Part shown: piece by piece, positions 1 through 9,911 of the stretch
How the letters are laid out: every line of letters starts with the position of its first letter
Position numbering within the stretch: position 1 is the first letter of the stretch
Origin: Caenorhabditis remanei
Taxonomy: Eukaryota > Nematoda > Chromadorea > Rhabditida > Rhabditidae
Direction: 5' to 3'
Length of the DNA stretch: 64,000 nt
Assembly: GCF_010183535.1 (NCBI RefSeq)
Contig: NC_071328.1
Coordinates: 2,232,001-2,296,000, forward strand
Program-made: the position numbers and the translations under genes
The notes under the pieces: generated by a model
Seen by the model: only the letters and a program-made list of their open reading frames with translations
What the model was told of the DNA's origin: nothing
The model's database searches: none

Positions 1-870
1 CCTTTAAAGGCGCATATCTCAAAAACCTGAGTAGCTTTCAAAAAGTTGTCAACTACAAAAGTGTAGCCCGATTTTTTATCTACAAAATGCTTTTAATTTC
101 AAAACAATTGGATTATAACATGGACCGTGACGGAATGTCAAAGTTGACCTATTTTTTGACAAAAATTGTTTGGAAATCCTGTTTTTATCAGAACCAAGTA
201 GAGCTAACGAGGGGTAACTTTTTATAACTTTTTCACGTTTTTAAGATATGCGCCTTTAAAGTTTACAGCTACGGTGGCGGCGAAAGAGCGTGCAAAACGA
301 GGAGGGCGTCGCGCTTCTCTGCGTCTCCCCCTCATCTCCATCTCGTTGCTTCTAGGTTGCAATCTTTAAAGACGCATACCTCAAAAGCGTGAATAGCTAT
401 CAAAAAGCTGACAAGTACAAAAATGTAGAGCTATTTTTGATCTACAAGAAATATATAAATTCAAAAAGATTGGATCATAACGTGGGCCGTGGCGGGGTTT
501 CAAAACTGGCCAATTTTTGACAAAAATTGCATGGAAATTATGGTTTTTAATCGATTTTTATTAGATTTTGTGGGATTTTATTCACCGTTCCCTTTACATT
601 AGAATTTATATTGGTTAAGCAGATCAAATCAAAATCTATATTTTCGTAGTTGATAACTTTTTGCTAACTTTGCAGGGTTCTGAGATATGCGCCTTTAAAA
701 CTGACCGTTTCTTTTTCTTCCTCCCAATCTTTAAAGGTGCATATCTCAGGACCGTAAAGTCCTATCAAATAATTGTTAATTACAAAAATGTAGCCCTAAA
801 TCTTATCTACCTAACCAATATACATTCATAATACTGTGTCTATACCAGCACCGTGACGGGCTCTCAAACT
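1..870. repeat. R1 palindromic repeat cluster
   Basis: At least three inverted arms of a dispersed family (R1) that recurs about a dozen times in this window. Each arm carries a phrase like GCGCATATCTCAAAAGCGTG followed by AGCTATCAAAAAGTTGTCAA. Arms face each other around a purine-rich or pyrimidine-rich centre with GACGCAGAGAAGCGAGACGC or its complement (here 300-335). Arms are seen at 1-115, 200-258, 362-480, 625-700 and 726-815. No coding sequence is visible. It lies upstream of the troponin C gene. Confidence 0.8.
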
Positions 871-1617
871 TGTAATTTTTCTTCTTGACTTCCCACTACA
901 TTTTTGAATTTTAGTTTGTTTTTCAGTCTTCAAAACTGAAAACAAAAAAAAACCTTAAGACATAGTTCATATTTCTTCTTCCTCCCACACATCCCACCAC
1001 AACACATGTTCCTCATACCAACATATTTATAACACATCCCTATTCTCTGTTCGTGTCTTACTGTAGCTTTCATATCCTACTGTACCGTAGCCTTAAATTG
1101 GGTACACTGACAAAATATGGTCAGTGTACCTTATTAATTTTGTCAGTGTAACATTTAGAAGCTATATTTGCTCAAAAACTGTATGTACTGTACTAAAAAT
1201 GTACTAAATTTTCCTACTGTACTATTGGTTACACTTCCTTCTCGATTATTTTTTTCTCCCCCCGTCAATTCCCTTTCTTCTGATCCTTGGTGTCGCTTCT
1301 CCTCATCTCCCTCTTCTCTCTTCCCAGAGCTGAGCTCCGAGAGCTCTTCTCAGAGAGCTCCTGCTCTTCTCTTCCTTCCAACAAAAATCATAGCCCCCAG
1401 ATCTTCTGCCCTGCGTCTCTCACCCGCTTTACACTATTTCCCTCTCTGAGGGGAAGAATCTGAGGGGAGAGGCACCGTGTAACAGTGTTGTAATATCGGA
1501 ATGTGTTTAGAAGAAGAGGGTGCCTTATGTTGTGAGCCCGCCCACCCCTCCGCCTACTCCATCCCGGAGCTCCTGAAGACAAGACACTCACAGAGCACCA
1601 ACACATACTCTGACAAC
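871..1617. other. Upstream region of troponin C gene
   Basis: No gene is recognisable. A short pair of TTACACTGAC-type motifs sits at about 1105-1152. A pyrimidine-rich tract at 1240-1400 with AGAGCTC repeats precedes the start codon and may be promoter or 5' leader. No diagnostic TATA box or muscle element can be claimed by eye. Confidence 0.4.
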
Positions 1618-3394
1618 ATGGTGAGTAGCTTAGCTGTCTCTTCTTTTCCTTCAATTTGTATAATTTTCATTATGTTTTAGGCTGAGGACATCGAAGAGAT
1701 TCTTGCCGAGATCGACGGATCCCAAATTGAGGGTAAGCATTCTTTCTTCCTAAGTGTTTTACTGTACCCTAATAAGCTTAATTCCAGAATACCAAAAGTT
1801 CTTCGATGCATTCGACAGAGGAAAGCAAGGATACATCATGGCCACACAGATCGGTCAAATCATGCACGGAATGGAGCAGGATTTCGATGAGAAGGTGAGT
1901 ATGAACGGGGGAATTCTAGGTCACCAGATAGGGAATTTTTGAGGTATAAGGGGGTTAAGCTTAAGCCTAAGTAACTGATCTACTAAGCTAAAGTGCCTAA
2001 GTAATCATTTGAGCCGCCAAACTCTTAAGTTTTTGTTTAAGCCTGAGCCTAAGTACCGTTTTCAGCTAAATCTTAAGCCTAAGTAACTATTTGAGGTTAA
2101 GCCTAAGCCTAAGGGTCTTGCCTAACCTTCAGAGAATGAGCAAACTGAAAGTTAGGGATTTAATGCCACCTAAAATTACATTTTGAGTTTAAGTGTAAGC
2201 CTAACTCTCAAGTTTTATTTAAGCCTAAGCCTAAGTAACTTCTTAAGCCAAACCCTAAGCTTAGGACCCCCGAGTCTTTGACCTACGTGTTTTCTTCTAG
2301 AACCTTCTTTTCCCCCTCTTTTCCTGCCAAAGCGTCTTAGACACCCCCGCCCGCTCGTTTCATTGTTACACTGAGATATCCTCCAGCGACGAGACAGAGC
2401 GCTCACATAAACCGAAAACAAATCCACCTACCGTACTCCTCCCGCTTCATAGAGAAAGTGAGAAAAAAGGGGGAGAGGGAATTTGAGATTCTAGGCCATT
2501 TAAGGTTACGCTTTGAGTTTAAGCCTAAGCCATTTAAGCCTAACGCTTAAGTTTTGAGTTTAAGCTAAAGCCTAAGTAATTAATCTAGCCTTAGAGTGGG
2601 CCTAACGCCTAAGTTTTCAGTTTAAGCCTAAGCCTAAGTAATTTTTTAAGCCTAAGCACTTTCCATTTTCCTCTTTTTCTCTCGCAAAGCCTTAGACACC
2701 CCCGCTGCTCGTTTCATTGTTACACTGAGATATTCCGCGAGAGGAGAGCCCCCACCGAACACTAATGGACCCCTCCCCCCCCCACCTACCGTACCCCTGC
2801 TTCATAGTGATATGTCTTGGTAGCGTTTCAACTTTAAGCCTGAACCTAACAACCTTGTAAGTCCCGCTGTGAGTTTAAGCCTAAGTACAGTTTTAAGATT
2901 AAGCCTAAGCCTAAATAACTATTTGAGCTCGACGCTTAAGTTTTGGTTAAAGCTTAAGCCTAAGTCTTGTTTTCAGCTTTAGGCTTAGCCTAAGTCCATT
3001 TTCATCCAAAATCTTAGGCCTAAGCCTTCTCACCCGTTTTCAACTTAAGCCTAAGCCTAAGTAATTCCAGACCCTTCGCAAGCTGATCCGCAAATTCGAC
3101 GCCGACGGCTCAGGAAAGCTCGAGTTCGACGAGTTCTGCGCTCTCGTCTACACCGTCGCCAACACCGTCGACAAGGAGACGCTGGAGAAGGAGCTCCGCG
3201 AGGCGTTCCGTCTGTTCGACAAGGAAGGAAACGGATACATCTCGAGACCAACACTGAAGGCACTTCTCAAGGAGATCGCCGACGATCTCACCGACCAACA
3301 ATTGGAGGAGGCTGTCGACGAGATTGATGAGGACGGTTCCGGAAAGATTGAGTTCGAGGAGTTCTGGGAGCTGATGGCTGGAGAGTCGGATTAA
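1618..3394 (+). CDS. pat-10: Troponin C, body-wall muscle type (PAT-10-like)
   Basis: Four coding exons: 1618-1620 (the ATG alone), 1681-1732, 1788-1894 and 3071-3394, giving 161 residues. All borders are GT-AG and phases agree. The product is a calmodulin-fold calcium sensor of the troponin complex on thin filaments; calcium binding releases inhibition by troponin I. Loops of EF-hand 2 (DADGSGKLEFDE, residues 64-75) and 4 (DEDGSGKIEFEE, 140-151) have all the usual calcium ligands. EF-hand 1 (about 28-39, DRGKQGYIMATQ) lacks the acidic ligands, and EF-hand 3 (104-115, DKEGNGYISRPT) lacks the position-12 glutamate, so sites II and IV are the likely functional ones, as known for nematode troponin C. 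Length and sequence agree closely with my recollection of C. elegans PAT-10. The 1.2-kb third intron is filled with telomere-like repeats. The second isotype tnc-2 is the alternative, but the sequence favours pat-10. Confidence 0.95.
1895..3070 (+). repeat. Interstitial telomere-like repeats in pat-10 intron 3
   Basis: The intron contains dozens of scattered TAAGCC/CTAAGCCTAAG units, the complement of the nematode telomere hexamer TTAGGC, in one orientation and separated by diverged sequence, at about 1950-2270, 2510-2660 and 2830-3060. Two pyrimidine-rich blocks (about 2300-2420 and 2660-2800) share a repeated sentence including TTTCATTGTTACACTGAGATA, so the intron also has an internal duplication. 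Confidence 0.85.
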
Positions 3395-3740
3395 ATCAAA
3401 GAATATTCCCCTGCACCACGCATTTTTTATAATAAGTAAGTTTGGGTAACAAATGCGCTCTAGCGGAGTTTTTCTTTAAGCTTTAAGCCTAAGCTTTAAG
3501 CCTAAGCTTTAAGCCTAAGTTTTAAGCCTAAGCCTAAGTGCGCGCTCTCTTAATTTTAAATTTTAAATTCTAAACGTTCCCCGTTATTTCAGCGCTGATC
3601 TTCACTCGTCGTGCTGCTCCCTGCATCATCGTCGACTGTGGACCAAACATTTTTTATAAATTTTCTTTTGTCTTGTAAAATTTTTTTACTTGCTTTATGG
3701 AATTTTGTTTCCTGAATAAAATAAAATTCAATAAAAATCA
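3395..3740 (+). other. pat-10 3' UTR with probable intron and poly(A) signals
   Basis: After the stop codon a GTAAGT donor at 3436 and a TTATTTCAG acceptor ending at 3592 bound a probable 157-bp 3' UTR intron. It also holds TTAAGCCTAAG telomere-like units (3475-3538). AATAAA-type signals at about 3715-3735 mark a likely mRNA end. Confidence 0.5.
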
Positions 3741-4251
3741 TGTTTGGATATAACTTTTTTCAGGATAGGCTAAGTTTCTGGGGCAGATAGAGATTCCATC
3801 TTTGAGTTCAGGAATTTTTTTGGTATTTAGGAATCCGAAAATTTCATACTTGCGAAATTCCGGCACAGATTCAAAAAATGAGCACATTTTTTTCAAATAT
3901 TCATTAAAAATAGTCAGAAATCGACATTTGACTAGTAAATTCTACTTTTAATCGAAATTTGATAACATTCTCGAAAAAAATGCTCCAAATTCCAAAAATT
4001 AAACAAAAATACTTTAATTTTTTTCAATTTTTGTTCCGGACTTTCAGAATTTATTTCTATTGTTTCTTGTTTCAAAACGGGCCGTGACAAGTCTGAAAAA
4101 AACATGAAAGTCTGGCGTGCCTAGGGCGCGCCCCAGTTTCTGTGTAGTGAGGTGACCAGCTTTTTCCCTTGACATAAGTCGAAAAACGTTAAAGTCTGGA
4201 GCGCCGACGTTATATTTTTACTTCACGGTGTGTGTGTGTGTGTGTGTGTGT
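3741..4251. other. Intergenic AT-rich stretch and (GT)n tract
   Basis: No gene seen. A phrase around 4090-4200 with GGCGCGCC and a GTCTGG(A/C)G sentence recurs in inverted orientation at about 9115-9220, marking a dispersed repeat. A (TG)n microsatellite at 4229-4251 is the insertion site of the next element. Confidence 0.5.
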
Positions 4252-4754
4252 CAGAGTTGCATGGAAGTGAAATTTTCTTATCCGGAAGTCGGAAGTCGGA
4301 AGTCGGAAGTGAAATTTTCTTATCCGGAAGTCGGAAGTCGGAAGTGAATTTCCTTATCCGGAAGTCGGAAGTCGGAAGTCGGAAGTCGGAAGCGATTTTC
4401 CTTATCCGGAAGTCGGAAGTCGGAAGTGAAAAAAACGCCCGGAAGTCGGAAGTTGGAAGTCGGAAGTATGAAGTCGGAATTAGATTTTTTCTCAAACTTT
4501 CAAAAACTCCAAGAGAAAAATCATAAAATTCGCGAAAATCAGTGGAAAAGTTAGTTTTTGGCTGAAGAACAGCCTATTTTCTGTCCTTTTAGACCATTTT
4601 TCCGTGCATTTTTGAGAAATGCACTTTTCGAAAATTCCACAGTTATGGAATGACGGAAGTCGGAAGTAAAATTCCTTATCCGGAAATCGGAAGTCGGAAG
4701 TGATTTTTGTTATCCGAAGTCGGAAGTCGGAAGTCGGAATTCCATGCAACTCTG
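4252..4754. mobile_element. hAT-like MITE, copy A, with (CGGAAGT)n interior
   Basis: Terminal inverted repeats CAGAGTTGCATGGAA (4252-4266) and its exact complement (4740-4754). Flanks are GTGTGTGT on both sides, consistent with an 8-bp target duplication inside a (GT)n tract. CAGAG termini with 8-bp duplications are typical of hAT transposons. The interior is CGGAAGT tandem units on the plus strand (4281-4480 and 4654-4738) around a unique core (about 4490-4655) that recurs in copies B and C. It has no transposase, so it is non-autonomous. Confidence 0.85.
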
Positions 4755-7340
4755 GTGTGTGTGTGTGTGCCCAAGTGGTTAAGACAGCCGTCTTAAATTT
4801 TTTGTTTTTTTTAAACTAACACGTAAAATATGTATTTCGACAAAAGTGCTTGGACTAAAAAAAAACGAGAAAGCCTGTCTTTTTTTAACGGGTTCATCTC
4901 GAAAGTAGACCTGGAAAGTTCGAAAACGCGGGGCATAGGTTAAATATATCGCCTGAGTTTTCTTTATATACAAAACGTTGTCAACCTCCAATTAAATTCC
5001 CATCACTAAACATTGCAAAAGTTTCGTAATGTAACATATAATCCCCTCCCTTTCTCCAAGAATAGAATAGGAGTGTCCCCCCCCCCCGTCCTAATCCCTC
5101 CCGCTATCACATGGAGAGCCTCCAGAAGCCCCGCAAAGTTCTCCCTTCTCTCTTATTTTCATCTCGTCTCACTATGGAAACCATCCGAAAATGGCAAAAC
5201 GAAGGGAAAGAAGGAGAAGAGGAGGAGGAGGAGAAGAAGAAAGCAGATGTAAATATGAATTAGAAATATATATATATATATATATACATATCAGAAAGCA
5301 AAGAGAGAGAGAGAGAGACGACTATAGGTATCCCTCCTCCCCATTCTCTATGCTTTTGCTGATTTTCAACAAGAGACTCGTCACATTGTTCATTTTGTTC
5401 ATTTTGTACACGAAGACACTTGCGTCAGGGGGTACAAAAATTTGTATGGTACTTGCGTAGATCATAGGCTTCTGAGATATTTTTAGAGGCGGGATGGGAA
5501 ATAAGGATAAAGAATTTTTTTAAAATTTGACACGGTGCTGATGGCCTAGAAAACAAATTTTAATTTTTGACGACCCCCTTTTTTAGGTCATATAATTTTT
5601 CGTACCTGTTAAGACAGTGCCTTGGAAAATGTTCTAAGTCACGGCTTCAAATTTTTGATAATTTTTCAGAATTTCGTCTAATTTCTGAATCATAGTCGAA
5701 AATTTGACTTTTTCGCGAATAAAATGTCACAAATTTTCGATAATTTAGATTTTTGAATTTTGGCGCCAATTTTCCGGGCCTTGACAAGTATTTTTCTTAT
5801 AGGGAATCATTGATCAATCAGCGCGCATGACTTTTGAAGGTTTCGTTTTTTTTTCTGAGAACTTTGTCAGTTGAAAGATTTTTTGGAATTTTTGAAGGTT
5901 TATGTATTTCGACAAAGTTTCCCCAATTTTCAATTTTCAAACGCTTCTCCTTTAATCTTGGCACCCTGCCAATTCTTCAAATATTGAGTTTATGTGACCA
6001 ACTAGTGCTTCATTTATATCTATTCGAGATCCAAAAGAGATGCAAAGTCTAGTAGAGCGCGTTTGCAATGGAAGGTTTCTTTTTCAAAAAAAGTTTGAAT
6101 ATAACGAAAAACTTCAGAGCGGAAAATTTTAATGACAACAAATTTTCTTAAAGTAATGAGCCCAGTTTTGGTAAAAACAACTGGTCGAAATAAGCTTTTA
6201 TGTCGGACCAAAACTTAGTACGATTCAAAACTTTGAAAAATTTTAAACTTTTTAAACCTACATTTTTGGGGTCGTTTTGGTTGAGAACTTTTTAGAATCA
6301 CAAGTATTAGGGCCTGACGTTTTGAAAAAGAAGCCCGGCCCTTGACAAGTATGGTATTTTCACATCAGCAAAATCAAGGTCGCAACAATTTATTAGTTTT
6401 TACCAAAAAATAATTAAATCTATCACAAATTTCACCATTTCTAGGAACTTTTTACTACAAAATAAGGCCAAAATCCTCTTCTAAAAAATTGAAATTTTAT
6501 TCCCTCTTCCGCCATTTGAAAAACTGCATTCCGCCCAACCCGTACTTGAATCGCGCAAAATGTTCGTATAGTGACCAACATTTTACAGTGACCAAGACCT
6601 ACACTGACCAAATTTACAATGACATTTCCACGGAGCTTCATGTAACCATTTTAAAAATGAAATATTATTCCGCTTTCCATCTTCCGCCATTTTAAGATTT
6701 ATTCCGTCGTACCAAAAAAACGAAATTTAACACAAAATTAACCATTCATATATACATCATCTTTTTATCCAAAACACAAGTTACACTGACAATTTTCACA
6801 ATGACAATTTTTTATGGGTACAATGACCAACACACAACTTACACTGACAAATTTACCATTTTACACTGACGCCATTTTGGAATGTTTCCGGTTTCAAAAC
6901 GTCCCGGTTCTATGTGTTCAATTTTATAACCTCATTATCATCCCCTACATATCTTTGTTCATTTCCTCAAAGTGAACACACGGAATCCTTTCAAAACCAA
7001 CGTAGACATCTCCATTGTCCCCGATACCTAATGACGTCAATGTGCTTTTTGATATTCCAGGTTCTGAAAAAAAAATCCCATTTATTGAAATCACGAATCT
7101 CAAATCTCTCTCTTTTCGCTTCACATTTTCAATTTCCTGTAGTCCTTTCGTCCCCCCAACCTAATCCCCCTTTCTCTTTTCAAATTTCCGTTTTGGCTCT
7201 TTTTCCGTTGGCTCCGTTGCTCTCTTGTCAATCTCTCATGTCACCACCCGCCCTTACCTTACTCCCGCAATTAGGTCCCCCTTTCCAGATTCCCACGGTC
7301 CCCCTACTTTTAGTAATTTCCACTTTTACCTTACTACTAT
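4755..7340. other. Intergenic region, no gene recognised
   Basis: AT-rich sequence with many stops in all frames and no convincing exon chain. It contains (TA)n and (GA)n microsatellites at about 5267-5287 and 5299-5318, and a cluster of TTACACTGAC/CAATGACC-type short motifs at 6570-6870. A tRNA 5'-half-like fragment (CCAAGTGGTTAAGAC) sits at 4770-4785, next to copy A. Confidence 0.5.
6565..6870. repeat. Cluster of TTACACTGAC-type short motifs
   Basis: About nine variants of (T/A)ACACTGAC(C/A)AA or CAATGAC(C/A)A, all in the same orientation, within 300 bp. The same decamer forms clusters at 1105-1152, 40778-40875, 41155-41207 and 43072-43122. No role is known to me. Confidence 0.6.
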
Positions 7341-7992
7341 CTAGGGAAGGCATCCAGGTGACCGTGGAGTTATGGTACGTGAGATATATCATCTGGAAAA
7401 CTGAAGTAACGCTGATTTCAAATATATATTCAGTTTTAGCCCTTGAGGCGTGATATTTGAGAAAAATAATGTCAAAGGTCGAAAAAATGACAAATTATTG
7501 CCTGTTCAACAGGCTAAAATTGCAAAAAATTTCCAAACACTGTCAGAAAGGCAATTATTTGCTATTTTTCTATTTTTCCGAACTTTGACCTTGTTTTTCT
7601 CAAAAACCAGGCTTCGAGGGCAAAAACTGAATATACCGTAACTACTGTATTATAACGGCATGCCGTTATATTTTTTAATTGTCTCCTAGAGAAATTTTGT
7701 GGCTTCAGAAACCCATTAAAATTAACCGGAAAAAACTTTTTTGGAGTTCTATTTGCTGATCTAAACGTTACTAATCACGCAGCTTCTAATCCGAACCAAG
7801 AATAAACCCCGGGATAATCATATTCATGAGTTCAGAGTATATATGGGGTGCCGTTATAATACAGGTGCCGTTCTATTTCAGGTGCCGTTATAATACAGTA
7901 TTTAGGGTATATTTGAAATCAGCGTAATTTTAGCTTTCCAATGATATATGCCACGTACCATAACTCCACGGTCACCCGGAGGCCTTCGCCCC
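7341..7992. mobile_element. Palindromic element P, copy 1
   Basis: Outer arms start CTAGGGAAGGC (7341) and end in the approximate complement (to about 7992). They include a phrase like AGGTGACCGTGGAGTTATGG and a shared segment near AACGCTGATTTCAAATATATATT. The centre (7640-7910) holds a second small palindrome with repeated GTGCCGTTATAATACAG. No coding capacity; typical of a foldback MITE. Confidence 0.75.
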
Positions 7993-8009
7993 TCATATAA
8001 CAAACTGTG

Positions 8010-8234
8010 TATTGTCGAAATAAACTTTCTTGACATTCGGTGTTTGCGGACCTCAGTTGCCGCGCTTAAAATAAGCCACGCCCCCTTTCCATTGTCTCGG
8101 CTATGATATTAGTCGAACTCCCCGATCTTTTCTGAATATATAGCCAAAACAAGGGAAAGGGGGCGTGGCTTATTTTAAGCGCGTGAACTGAGGTCCGCAA
8201 ACACCGAATGTCAAGAAAGTTTATTTCGACAATA
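8010..8234. mobile_element. Near-perfect 225-bp palindromic MITE with TA ends
   Basis: Arms of about 85 bp are almost perfect complements: left begins TATTGTCGAAATAAACTTTC and right ends with its complement. The arms include AAAGGGGGCGTGGC. TA dinucleotides at both ends fit a Tc1/mariner-type non-autonomous element. Part of the same arm (GGTGTTTGCGGAC) recurs as a short inverted pair at 35976-36076. Confidence 0.8.
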
Positions 8235-9227
8235 CTATAATAGATTCCGCACGGTCTCCGAATGTTTCAGGTTGCATACAGTTTCTCTCGAATTGTTGCT
8301 CCATGAGCATTGACCGTGGCGACCGCATAATTGTGATGATGGTCCGTTCGTTGTGTTGTTGTGGGAGGAGTTCGCAAGTGGCCGACGGCTCGAGTGAGGA
8401 GATTATTGGGAAGCAACAGTTGAAGAATGTACGCTTTTTTTTTTCAGAAAATGCGCTCTATTAGACTTTTTAAGAGCGTTAAGACACAATGTCTGACTAG
8501 AGAAGGATCTTGGTGTGTGGTGAACTTTCACCTCATGTTTCTCAAAAACCAGGCTTCGAGGGCAAAAACTGAATATATATCTCAGCGCTTTCCAATCATA
8601 TAGGTCACGCCCCATTTTCAGTTTTTATTTAATTTTGAGCAAAAATTGTACCAAATTTTTTCAACACTGTAGAGCCTTTGTGTCAGTTTGAAGATATGAG
8701 TCATGACCTATATCATCGGAAAGCTGAAAAAACGCTGATTCCAATTATATATTTAGTATTTGCTCTCGACGCCTAGTGTTCGAGAAAAATGGGGTCAAAG
8801 TTTGCAAGTTACCTTCCTGAGAGCACTGGGAAAACATACAAAAAACATTCTTAGATATTTCACAAAATTTAACTCTTTCAGAATAAAAGTGCTTAAATTA
8901 CCTTAAATATGAAAACTATAATTTTCCGATTTTTTTGTTGTTCTCTTTTCAAAAAAAACGTAAATTATGTATTCCGGTGAAAATCAGCCAGCCCGGAAAA
9001 TTAAAAATGCTTTTGTTTTTGTGAACTTTTTCTTTCCCGAAATGTTATTTTTAGGTTTGTCTAGGGAACGGGGATTACGTGAATGAACTTTTTCAAGAAA
9101 TTCGTGGGTGGTTTTTAGTGGGGCACTACACAGAACCTAGGGCGCGCCTAAGGCACGCCAGACTTGTTAAGAATATAATGAAAAGCTAAGCGCCAGCGGC
9201 GCGCCAGACTCTTACGTTTTTTACTAA
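8235..9227. other. Intergenic, fragments of palindromic element P
   Basis: A reversed, diverged P fragment covers about 8510-8810 (phrases GGCAAAAACTGAATATATAT and TCATGACCTATATCATCGG). A repeat with GGCGCGCC at 9115-9220 is the inverted counterpart of 4090-4200. No gene seen. Confidence 0.5.
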
Positions 9228-9490
9228 CTAGGGAAGGCCTCCAGGTGACCGTGGAGTTATGGGTCGAAAAATTCCAAATATATATTCTGTTTCGTCTTCA
9301 AATCCTGATTTTTGAAAAAAACGAGGTCAAAGTTTGGACCCCTAACTACTTGTTAGGGACTGAATTGTTAGGGGTCCAAACTTTGATCTCGTTTTACTCG
9401 AATACCAAGGCTCAAGGGCAAAAACTGAATATAATGGAATCAGCGTTTTCTGAGCTTTCCAATAATATAAGTCACTACCCATATCTACGA
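9228..9490. mobile_element. Palindromic element P, truncated copy 2
   Basis: Starts with CTAGGGAAGGCCTCCAGGTG like the intact neighbour at 9561. It has the central inverted pair GGACCCCTAAC / GTTAGGGGTCC but loses the matching right end. Confidence 0.7.
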
Positions 9491-9560
9491 ACGATTTTAG
9501 CTAGAAATTGAGTTTTAACGCGTACAACCTACGCGGCAGACTCTTTCGTTTTTTTACTAA

Positions 9561-9880
9561 CTAGGGAAGGCCTCCAGGTGACCGTGAAGTTATTGGTCGT
9601 GACCTATATCCTAGAAAAGCTGAGAGAACGCTGATTCCAAATATATATTCTGTTTTTGCCCTCGAGGCCTGGTGTTCGAGAAAATTGAGGTCAAAGTTTG
9701 GACCCCTAACATCTTGTTAGGGACTGACTTGTTAGGGGTCCAAACTTTGACCTCAATTTTCTCGAACACCAGGCCTCGAGGGCAAAAACTGAATATATAT
9801 TTGAAATCAGCGTTCTCTCAGCTTTTCTAGGATATAGGTCACGACCAATAACTTCACGGTCACCTGGAGGCCTTTCCTAG
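9561..9880. mobile_element. Palindromic element P, intact copy 3
   Basis: A 320-bp almost perfect palindrome from CTAGGGAAGGCCTCCAGGTG (9561) to its near-complement ending CTTTCCTAG (9880). The centre is GGACCCCTAACATCTTGTTA and neighbours. High arm identity suggests recent insertion. It ends 31 bp before the NDK-like start codon, so it lies in that gene's promoter region. Confidence 0.85.
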
Positions 9881-9911
9881 TAAGATCAAAGGGAAAGCGC
9901 TCAAAACTGAA

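Noticed and set aside
4223..4526. Open frames over the CGGAAGT and GGAAGAA repeats (also at 34509-34749, 47897-48496, 59294-59657)
   Set aside because: The 7-bp and similar repeats happen to lack stops; the frames start and end with the MITE, not with gene signals.
4765..4800. CCCAAGTGGTTAAGACAGCCGTCTTAAA followed by T runs, like the 5' half of a class II tRNA
   Set aside because: Only the 5' half is present, with no B box or acceptor partner; best seen as a fragment beside the MITE.
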